NCBI GenBank assembly: GCA_900552305.1
Contig: URZD01000011.1
Location: forward strand, 1 to 20,572
DNA length: 20,572 bases
From: an uncultured Eubacteriales bacterium
GTDB taxonomy: Bacteria; Bacillota; Clostridia; Monoglobales; Monoglobaceae
Reading direction: 5' to 3'
Shown here: in pieces, positions 15,092-20,572 of the stretch
Layout of the letters: each line of letters starts with the position of its first letter
How positions within the stretch are numbered: the stretch's first letter is position 1
Translations under genes and position numbers: made by a program
Notes under the pieces: generated by a model
Told to the model about the DNA's origin: nothing
Seen by the model: only the letters and a program-made list of their open reading frames with translations
Database searches by the model: none

Positions 15092-15970
15092 TTATTTTAC
15101 CGGTATGCCGTAATTTTTCAGAATATCCTTTGCCTTTGAAATTTCCTCATCCGAGGGCAATGTTTTGGGGAGGGTATCTTCAATGCCGAGCGCGGCGTAC
15201 TTTGACGCGGCGTAGTTATGGTACGGCAGAACGCGAACGCCGGTAATGTTTTTGAGATTTGACAGGAATTTTCCGATTTTGTCAATCTGATTATCATTAT
15301 ATCCCGGAACATACGGGATTCGTATCTCGGTTTTTGCCCCGCTTTTATCAATATACATAAGATTGTCAAGAATAAGTCCGTTCGGCTGCCCCGTACATCG
15401 CTTATGTACGTCAGCGTCTATCGCCTTTATGTCATAGAGAAATGTGTCGGTATACGGCATTACGCGGTCTATAGCCTCGCGCGCGACAAAACCGCAGGTG
15501 TCAACCGCGGTATTTATTTCACAGCGGTTCATTTCCTTCAAAATCTCGCGGCAAGCCTCGCTTTGCAGCAGGCACTCTCCGCCGGAAAGAGTGATTCCGC
15601 CGCCGCTCTCGTCATAAAAGCTCCTATCCTTAATGAGCGCGGCGCATACCTCGTCAACGGTCATCTCTGTGCCGAATACTTCAATCGCGCTTTGAGGACA
15701 GACCTCGGCGCACCTTCCGCAAAGGACGCATTTTTCCTTGTTTATCGCATGAATACCGCCGGAAAGACTGTGGAGGCTGCAAACCTCCGCGCATTTTCCG
15801 CACATAACGCACTTGTGTTTGTAAAAGGCAAGCTGCCGCTTTGGCGAAAGCGTTTCGGGATTGTGACACCACAGACACTTGAGCGGGCAGCCTTTAAAAA
15901 ATACGGTCGTCCGTATTCCGTCGCCGTCATGCACGGCAAATCTTTTTATTTCAACTATGTTTACATTCAT
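15092..15970 (-). CDS. GRE activase 2 (radical SAM, two extra clusters)
   Basis: This 292-aa GRE-activating enzyme uses SAM and a [4Fe-4S] cluster to place the radical on the partner's glycine. The SAM-cluster motif CPLKCLWC gives Cys28, 32 and 35, in the usual context DGDGIRTTVFFKGC. A ferredoxin-like insert has two complete CxxCxxCxxxC sets: Cys54/57/60/64 and Cys81/84/87/91. SGGGITLSGGE (122-132) and YTDTFLYDIKAID follow. It starts 12 bases after the GRE3 stop with AGGAGCGG overlapping the GRE3 end, so it forms a two-gene operon with GRE3. It is the only intact activase in the window, and could also act on GRE1 or GRE2; that is speculative. Confidence 0.95.
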   Translation of the reverse strand: MNVNIVEIKRFAVHDGDGIRTTVFFKGCPLKCLWCHNPETLSPKRQLAFYKHKCVMCGKCAEVCSLHSLSGGIHAINKEKCVLCGRCAEVCPQSAIEVFGTEMTVDEVCAALIKDRSFYDESGGGITLSGGECLLQSEACREILKEMNRCEINTAVDTCGFVAREAIDRVMPYTDTFLYDIKAIDADVHKRCTGQPNGLILDNLMYIDKSGAKTEIRIPYVPGYNDNQIDKIGKFLSNLKNITGVRVLPYHNYAASKYAALGIEDTLPKTLPSDEEISKAKDILKNYGIPVK

Positions 15971-15982
15971 TATCCGCCGCTC

Positions 15983-18217
15983 CTATCTTATATTCTCGGC
16001 TCTTGTGATGTATGCGTTCTGCTCCTTTTCGCTGAGGTTATTCCACAGAACATTCCAGCCGCACACGCGCACCTGAAGGTTTTGGTATTTTTCAGGGTGT
16101 TTTTGCGCATCGCGGAGCGTTTCCGTGTTGAACACGTTAAACTGCACCGTCTGACCGCCGTTCTTCATATACATAAACAGCAGCGATTTCATGATTTCCA
16201 AACCTTCGTCACCGCTGACCGCTGTCGGGTGGAGCATTACGTCAACACAAAAGCTCTCGCAGTAGGTGTACGGACGCGCTTTAAGCGCGGACTTTATCAG
16301 TGCGGTTACTCCCTCACGGTCCATGCCTACGGACGGAGAGCCGTTCTTGGAAATCTCATCGCCCGCATATCTTCCGTCCGGGGTCGCGCCCGTTTTTTCG
16401 CCCTCCCAGACAAACTCCATTGCAGTGTGCATGATTGCCTTATATACACCGCCGCGCGCATTGGGGCGGTTGTTTACCTTTGAAGCGAAATACGCGGACA
16501 TTGCTTCAGCATATCTGTCCGTTTCGGCATCATCGTTTCCGTATTTGTGCGGACTTTTGACTACTTTTGTATGCAAGTCCTCAAAGCCGTTCCAGTCGGC
16601 TGCAAGAGCCGCCGACAGCGTTTCAAGCGTTACGTCCTTTTTATCATAGACAAATTCCTTTACCGCCATGATTGCGTCAACAAGGCTTGCAAAGCCGCAG
16701 TTCAGAATTGCGGAATTATTGAACTTTACGCCGTTTTGGTATGCGTCCGTACCTTTTTTCAGCGCGCCCTCAATCGTTGCGGAATACATATTCGAGGGGT
16801 TGATAAAGCTGAAATATTTCTCATATTGCAGCGACACGTAAATCGTCATTTCAATAAGATTTTCCCACTGCTTTAAAACTGCGCTGTAAAAGTCGTCAAA
16901 GGTTTTTAAGTCCTTCAGCTCGCCTGTTTTAAGTCCGAGCTGCTTGTCTGTCCGTGAATCAAAGCCGTTGCTGAATACATACTCAACCGATTTTAAAGCG
17001 TTGACATATCCGGTTGCGGAGGATACCTCGTTGGCGCGGACTCCCGTTTCGTAGCAGCCGCGGATATCCATATTGAGAGCTTCTTCATACGTTGCGCCGT
17101 AGCCCATGACAGCCTTCATCATGCCCGGCTCGCAGCAGAGTGCAAAGCAGCTCTTGCCGCGGCGTATCATGTCAAACACCTTAAAAAGGAGCCTGTCGGG
17201 TGTGTTTTCGTTTATCTTTACCTGAATTTTGGGGTTGTATATCCCCAGCTCGTCATAGACGTCAAGTATATCATAGGACAGCTCGTTGTATTTTGTGCTG
17301 CCGTCAGCGTTTGTGCCGCCCATATAGAACGGCTGACCCCAGTAGTTACCGATTGCCGACCACTGAAAAAAGAAGTAACGGAAAAGCTCCTTTATTTCCT
17401 CTTTGGTGTATGTGCCGCTTTTTAAATCGTTTTTGTAAAAGCCGTAAAGCGTATTGTCAAGACCGTTGCCCAGCGACCGCACCTGATATGAGTCAAAGCA
17501 CTCCGATACCATAAAATAAATGTAAATTACCTGCATTGCCTCATAGATGTTTTGCGGCGCGCCGTCGCGGATATGCAAAAGGCACTCGGCAACCTTTTTG
17601 GCTTTGTCGTGGTTTTGGGTCAGCGCCAAGCGGTAGAGCCTGTCAACAAGGGCGATTATCGCGGTATATTCGATTATGATTCCGTCAAAAAACGCCGCTG
17701 TTTCGGGCGTGAGAGTACCGCGCGCTTTGTGCAGCTCCTTGTATTCCTCGGCGCGCTTTTTAAGTCCGGGAAATCCCAGACAGAGAATTGCGTCCCAGTC
17801 CGGCACAACGTGATCGAAGTCGGGCCATATCGCAACCGCGCCCGATTCGTTCATATCGTTCATTTTTTGTTTTACTTTCGGGAGTATGGTTTCAAAAACC
17901 TCGGCGTTCCATTTGTTAAGGGTTACCGAGTTGGCAAGGCGGTTTACGCTCCAAAGACCGACAAAGAGGTCGTGCTCGTTTATGTCAATTTTTGTATTTT
18001 CAAGGACGTATTTAACCGCGTATGCCTTTGCGACAGGGTGCGGCAGGTCTTTTGTTTTTTCATAGAGCTTTGAAAGCCCGTCCTTTATTTCCTCATCTTC
18101 AAGTCCGGTACTTTTGTCAAAGTCATAGCCGTGGTATGCCATTCTTGAATAAGGATTAAACGGCTCGTCGGTTTTGTGATATTTATTTTCTATAAAACTT
18201 CTGTCATCGTTAAACAT
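15983..18217 (-). CDS. Glycyl radical enzyme 3 (GCYE type)
   Basis: This 744-aa PFL-like GRE has AGGAGG shortly upstream of ATG 18217. The thiyl-radical cysteine is Cys388 in IRGCYETGV, with Glu390 in the base position, which points to dehydratase/lyase-like chemistry rather than PFL activity. The glycyl radical loop is RVCGWNVLW, with Gly720 predicted. The Trp after the radical glycine differs from the Tyr/Phe of most known classes and from GRE1 and GRE2. ATPDGR and GMDREGVTALI are present. It is co-transcribed with activase 2 and divergent from AraC3. The substrate cannot be read from the sequence; no known GRE class (choline, glycerol, propanediol, hydroxyproline, isethionate) is supported by the neighbours seen here. 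Confidence 0.94.
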   Translation of the reverse strand: MFNDDRSFIENKYHKTDEPFNPYSRMAYHGYDFDKSTGLEDEEIKDGLSKLYEKTKDLPHPVAKAYAVKYVLENTKIDINEHDLFVGLWSVNRLANSVTLNKWNAEVFETILPKVKQKMNDMNESGAVAIWPDFDHVVPDWDAILCLGFPGLKKRAEEYKELHKARGTLTPETAAFFDGIIIEYTAIIALVDRLYRLALTQNHDKAKKVAECLLHIRDGAPQNIYEAMQVIYIYFMVSECFDSYQVRSLGNGLDNTLYGFYKNDLKSGTYTKEEIKELFRYFFFQWSAIGNYWGQPFYMGGTNADGSTKYNELSYDILDVYDELGIYNPKIQVKINENTPDRLLFKVFDMIRRGKSCFALCCEPGMMKAVMGYGATYEEALNMDIRGCYETGVRANEVSSATGYVNALKSVEYVFSNGFDSRTDKQLGLKTGELKDLKTFDDFYSAVLKQWENLIEMTIYVSLQYEKYFSFINPSNMYSATIEGALKKGTDAYQNGVKFNNSAILNCGFASLVDAIMAVKEFVYDKKDVTLETLSAALAADWNGFEDLHTKVVKSPHKYGNDDAETDRYAEAMSAYFASKVNNRPNARGGVYKAIMHTAMEFVWEGEKTGATPDGRYAGDEISKNGSPSVGMDREGVTALIKSALKARPYTYCESFCVDVMLHPTAVSGDEGLEIMKSLLFMYMKNGGQTVQFNVFNTETLRDAQKHPEKYQNLQVRVCGWNVLWNNLSEKEQNAYITRAENIR

Positions 18218-18256
18218 GAGTTATACCTCCTAAGAAATATTTTATTTTTCGCTATA

Positions 18257-18285
18257 AATATATCACTTAACCGAGGTAAAATCAA
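18257..18285 (-). promoter_or_regulatory. Promoter of GRE3-activase 2
   Basis: On the minus strand, -35 TTGATT (18280-18285) and -10 TATATT (18257-18262) have a 17-base spacer. A TTTCGAAA palindrome ends six bases upstream of the -35, a typical activator position. Confidence 0.6.
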
Positions 18286-18291
18286 TGAATA

Positions 18292-18318
18292 TTTCGAAAG
18301 CTATTGACCGTTTCGAAA
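18292..18318. promoter_or_regulatory. Paired TTTCGAAA palindromes (operator)
   Basis: Two identical 8-bp palindromes TTTCGAAA lie at 18292-18299 and 18311-18318, 19 bases apart. One is just upstream of the GRE3 -35; the other lies between the -35 and -10 of AraC3. This geometry suits activation of GRE3 with repression of the regulator's own gene. Confidence 0.6.
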
Positions 18319-18332
18319 CAAAATGTTAAAAT
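18304..18332 (+). promoter_or_regulatory. Promoter of AraC3
   Basis: -35 TTGACC (18304-18309), 17-base spacer, -10 TAAAAT (18327-18332). The spacer contains one TTTCGAAA palindrome. Confidence 0.6.
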
Positions 18333-18354
18333 AGATGTGGGAGGTCGGAATTTT

Positions 18355-19137
18355 ATGAAGGATTTTTTCAGATATAATTTTAATATACAAAAAATAGTTC
18401 TTGCCTGTTATGTGCCGAAGGGCGGCGGTGAGGCGGTTCATATGAACAGAGGGTCACACGGACTTGCACTGCACATATCAGGGGGTAAAAAGTATACCTT
18501 TGAGGGTGAAAAGACGCTTTATACGGGAAATAACGACGTTATATTTATGCCGGAACATTCAAATTATGTGGTCGAGGCAGAAACACCCGGGGATTGCTAT
18601 GCGATAAATTTTAAAATTGCGGAACAGGTTTCGTTTGAGCCGTTTGTTTTAAATATGGGAAATCTTGTTAATGATAAGTTTAAATCGGCAGAGAGGGCTT
18701 TTCGGCTGAAAAAGTTTGAATACGAAATGCAGTGCAAGGCGGATTTGTATTCGGTAATCTGTTCTATGTTTAAAGAGCACGAGAAAAGGTATGTACCGAA
18801 AACCGTGGAGAAAATCATCGAGCCCGCAATAGATTATATACATCGGAAATATACCTCCGAAAATATAAGCATTGAATATCTTGCGGAACTGTGCGGCGTA
18901 AGCTCCGTGTATTTTCGGCGGATATTCCGCGTCTGCAAAAACACCTCGCCGATAAAATACATAAACGACCTCAGACTTGCAAGGGCAAAGGAGCTTATCG
19001 CGTCGGGGTTTTATACCGTGGCGAGGGTTGCGGAGATGTCCGGCTTTGCGGACGAAAGCTATTTTTGCCGATACTTCAAAAAGACAACGGGAATGACGGC
19101 AACGGAATATCTGAATGATACCGAAAACCGTGAATAA
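18355..19137 (+). CDS. AraC-family regulator 3 (divergent from GRE3)
   Basis: The protein has 260 aa from ATG 18355, preceded by GGGAGG; an in-frame TTG at 18304 falls in the promoter and is unlikely. The N-terminal sensing domain (GLALHISGGKKYTFEG, then NNDVIFMPEHSNYVVEA) is cupin-like. The C-terminal double helix-turn-helix spans about residues 155-260, with SSVYFRRIFRVCKNTSPIKYI and SYFCRYFKKTTGMTATEYL. It is divergent from GRE3-activase 2 and converges on AraC4 with 29 bases between the two stops. The paired TTTCGAAA sites in its promoter suggest autoregulation. The ligand is unknown. Confidence 0.93.
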   Translation: MKDFFRYNFNIQKIVLACYVPKGGGEAVHMNRGSHGLALHISGGKKYTFEGEKTLYTGNNDVIFMPEHSNYVVEAETPGDCYAINFKIAEQVSFEPFVLNMGNLVNDKFKSAERAFRLKKFEYEMQCKADLYSVICSMFKEHEKRYVPKTVEKIIEPAIDYIHRKYTSENISIEYLAELCGVSSVYFRRIFRVCKNTSPIKYINDLRLARAKELIASGFYTVARVAEMSGFADESYFCRYFKKTTGMTATEYLNDTENRE

Positions 19138-19166
19138 GGAGATTGATTTAAGCTGTTATCATTCCG

Positions 19167-19943
19167 TTAAAGGATAGTTTTCCTGTATTTGCTTGGCGCG
19201 ATGCCTGTCTGAGCCTTAAAAACCTTGCTGAAATAGTACACGTTTTTATAGCCGACCGTCTCGGCAATATCGCTGATTTTATACTGACCCGATTTAAGCA
19301 GGTCGCACGCATATTGTATGCGCAGGTGGGTTATATAGGCTTTTGGCGGCATATTGCAGGCGGCGGTAAAAATTTTTTTAAAATAGGTGTGGCTCATGCC
19401 GCACATTGCGGAGAGCCGTTCGATTTCAAAATCCTCGGTAAAATGCTCGGTTATGTAGTCCATGCCGGGTTGAATTTTTTCCAGCTTTCTGCCCGGCACA
19501 TATGCCGATTCCTCATACAGCAGACCGAGAATTTCATAAAGATAACCGGCGGCGGTATAGAGGTAGCCGCTTTTCTTTTGCCGCCATGCGGTTTCCGCAC
19601 GCTTGAACAGAATGGACATTCTTTCATAATTCTTACATTTGACAGAGAAGGCGTCGCATTTAATCGGAACATTTGTGTCAAAGTATATATCAATGCAGCT
19701 GCCCGGCTCAATTCTTTTTACCTTATATTCAACCTTGCGTCCTGTTTTTGGAAGAAAGCGAACCTGTCCCTTTTTGTCGGTAAATTTCTGACCGTCAAAC
19801 AGTATTTCCACGTTTCCGTCAAGCTTGAAAATAAGCTCGTTAAAACTCAATCTTCCGCTGAAATCCGCTGCCGACGGCGTGCGTTTGCTGTCAACTCGGA
19901 CTATTGAGTAAATATTTGTTACAAAGAAACCGTGCGTAAACAT
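19167..19943 (-). CDS. AraC-family regulator 4 (divergent from GRE4)
   Basis: This 258-aa AraC-family activator has AAGGAGTG upstream of ATG 19943. Its sensing domain contains GQVRFLPKTG, CIDIYFD and AWRQKKSGYLY in the same order as AraC1, making the two paralogs. The double helix-turn-helix at the C-terminus ends with YKNVYYFSKVFKAQTGIAPSKY. It is divergent from the fourth, partial GRE. The operator-like element in between shares TGCATTTACTT with the AraC1/GRE1 region, so the two regulators may recognise similar DNA. The ligand is unknown. Confidence 0.93.
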   Translation of the reverse strand: MFTHGFFVTNIYSIVRVDSKRTPSAADFSGRLSFNELIFKLDGNVEILFDGQKFTDKKGQVRFLPKTGRKVEYKVKRIEPGSCIDIYFDTNVPIKCDAFSVKCKNYERMSILFKRAETAWRQKKSGYLYTAAGYLYEILGLLYEESAYVPGRKLEKIQPGMDYITEHFTEDFEIERLSAMCGMSHTYFKKIFTAACNMPPKAYITHLRIQYACDLLKSGQYKISDIAETVGYKNVYYFSKVFKAQTGIAPSKYRKTIL

Positions 19944-19968
19944 AAAGATTTCACTCCTTCACAGTCAG

Positions 19969-19997
19969 ATTATACATCAGAATTTGATTTGAGTCAA
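19969..19997 (-). promoter_or_regulatory. Promoter of AraC4
   Basis: On the minus strand, -35 TTGACT (19992-19997), 17-base spacer, -10 TATAAT (19969-19974). This is nearly full consensus, suggesting steady expression of the regulator. Confidence 0.7.
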
Positions 19998-20018
19998 TAA
20001 AAGTGTTTCAAAAAGTAT

Positions 20019-20044
20019 AAAAGTTTTATTTTCTGCATTTACTT
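20019..20044 (+). promoter_or_regulatory. Operator-like element before GRE4
   Basis: AAAAGT (20019-20024) and ACTTTT (from 20041) form an inverted repeat around TATTTT and the 11-base core TGCATTTACTT (20034-20044), identical to that before GRE1. Here the core overlaps the proposed -35. Confidence 0.5.
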
Positions 20045-20066
20045 TTGAAAATTTGTTATATATAAT
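20038..20066 (+). promoter_or_regulatory. Promoter of GRE4
   Basis: -35 TTTACT (20038-20043), 17-base spacer, -10 TATAAT (20061-20066). A leader of about 70 bases precedes the gene, longer than at GRE1 and GRE2; I see only weak inverted repeats in it (ATACCG / CGGTAT). Confidence 0.5.
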
Positions 20067-20143
20067 CAAAGCAGATACCGAAAAAGGGAGCGCTGAACTT
20101 GCGTATCGGCTTATGCTTACGGTATTTGGAAGGAAGGATATTT

Positions 20144-20572
20144 ATGACTGAAAACATAAAAAAACTGGCACAGGACGCTTTGGACGGAGTTGATAAGTTT
20201 CTGTACGGAGAGGCGGCGGTTGAAAACGGAGAAGAACTGAAATCACCGATTGCCATAGCAAACGGACTTAAACGTTTTTTTGAGTCTGTACCGGTAAAGC
20301 AATATCCCGGCGAAAGGCTGTTCGGAAGGCTTAGGTATAACGGCTGTGAATATCCGGGTGACTTTTACAGACGTGTCGGATACGAAAACCTCAATAAGTA
20401 TTGGTCGGGGCTTTGCTGCGACAGTCCGACAACGCTTTTTTACTGGGGTTGGACGCATATTGTCCTGGATTTTGACTTTGTATTAAAAAACGGATTAAAC
20501 GGCTATATCGATTTGATAAACAGCCAACCGGAGAAAAACGAGCTGCACAGGGCGATGAAAATTGTTCTTGAT
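20144..20572 (+). CDS. Glycyl radical enzyme 4, N-terminal part (runs off window)
   Basis: The first 143 codons of a gene that continues past the window edge. AAGGAAGGA precedes ATG 20144. The segment YWGWTHIVLDFDFVLKNGLNG at about residues 97-117 matches the N-terminal Trp-x-His...Asp-Phe...Leu-x-x-Gly-Leu-x-Gly pattern of PFL-like GREs. It also resembles GRE3's WPDFDHVVPDW, then LGFPGL, and GRE1's WLHATADYAK, then GVRGL. The end HRAMKIVLD fits the helix that follows. The catalytic Cys and radical Gly lie outside the window, so the GRE assignment is by N-terminal similarity and by the repeated AraC/GRE divergent layout. Confidence 0.7.
   Translation, partial: MTENIKKLAQDALDGVDKFLYGEAAVENGEELKSPIAIANGLKRFFESVPVKQYPGERLFGRLRYNGCEYPGDFYRRVGYENLNKYWSGLCCDSPTTLFYWGWTHIVLDFDFVLKNGLNGYIDLINSQPEKNELHRAMKIVLD

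Noticed and set aside
15404..16483. 359-codon open frame on the plus strand across activase 2 and GRE3
   Set aside because: It is antisense to two well-supported genes, including their Cys clusters and radical loop, and has no recognisable domain.
5954..20572. Bacterial microcompartment GRE locus
   Set aside because: No shell protein, aldehyde dehydrogenase or encapsulation-type N-terminal extension is visible in the window.
1..20572. CRISPR array, insertion sequence or prophage
   Set aside because: No regularly spaced repeats, transposase, integrase or phage structural gene was found on either strand.

Overview
The window looks like the chromosome of an anaerobic member of the Clostridia (Bacillota). 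The evidence is a yvcK-whiA-dnaE core block, strong AGGAGG-type ribosome binding sites, and a dense set of oxygen-sensitive glycyl radical enzymes (GREs) with radical-SAM activases. I cannot name the genus. No insertion sequence, phage gene, CRISPR array or rRNA is visible.

Region 1 (1-5620) is conserved core. The 3' part of a tRNA-Asn(GTT) abuts yvcK, which overlaps whiA by one base, followed by dnaE and an intrinsic terminator. Region 2 (5621-5953) is a degraded stretch holding a 42-codon signal-peptide ORF and a strong Shine-Dalgarno sequence with no gene behind it. It looks like a scar at the edge of the accessory region.

Region 3 (5954-20572, running off the window) is the interesting part: four GRE genes, each transcribed divergently from its own AraC-family regulator. 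The pairs are AraC1/GRE1, AraC2/GRE2, AraC3/GRE3 and AraC4/GRE4 (partial). GRE1 heads an apparent operon with an activase, a short-chain dehydrogenase and a beta-lactamase-fold serine hydrolase. GRE3 is followed by its own two-cluster activase. GRE2 stands alone with no activase in its unit. The GRE1 activase is broken by a frameshift that fits a 13-base deletion, so the intact activase at 15092-15970 may have to serve more than one GRE.

The catalytic motifs differ. GRE1 (Cys364, Glu366) and GRE3 (Cys388, Glu390) have the GCxE signature of GRE lyases and dehydratases. GRE2 has GCWG, with glycine where the glutamate is expected. All three complete GREs keep the C-terminal glycyl radical loop. 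No microcompartment shell gene, transporter, or aldehyde or alcohol dehydrogenase of the kind that accompanies choline, diol or isethionate GRE loci is present in the window. The substrates are therefore unknown.

A sigma-70-type promoter can be proposed for all eight divergent genes, together with operator-like repeats: a shared TGCATTTACTT element before GRE1 and GRE4, paired TTTCGAAA palindromes between GRE3 and AraC3, and direct TTTCTTTATT repeats between GRE2 and AraC2. My reading is that this is an array of separately inducible GRE modules, each probably sensing and processing a different small molecule. That is inference; only the architecture is directly seen.
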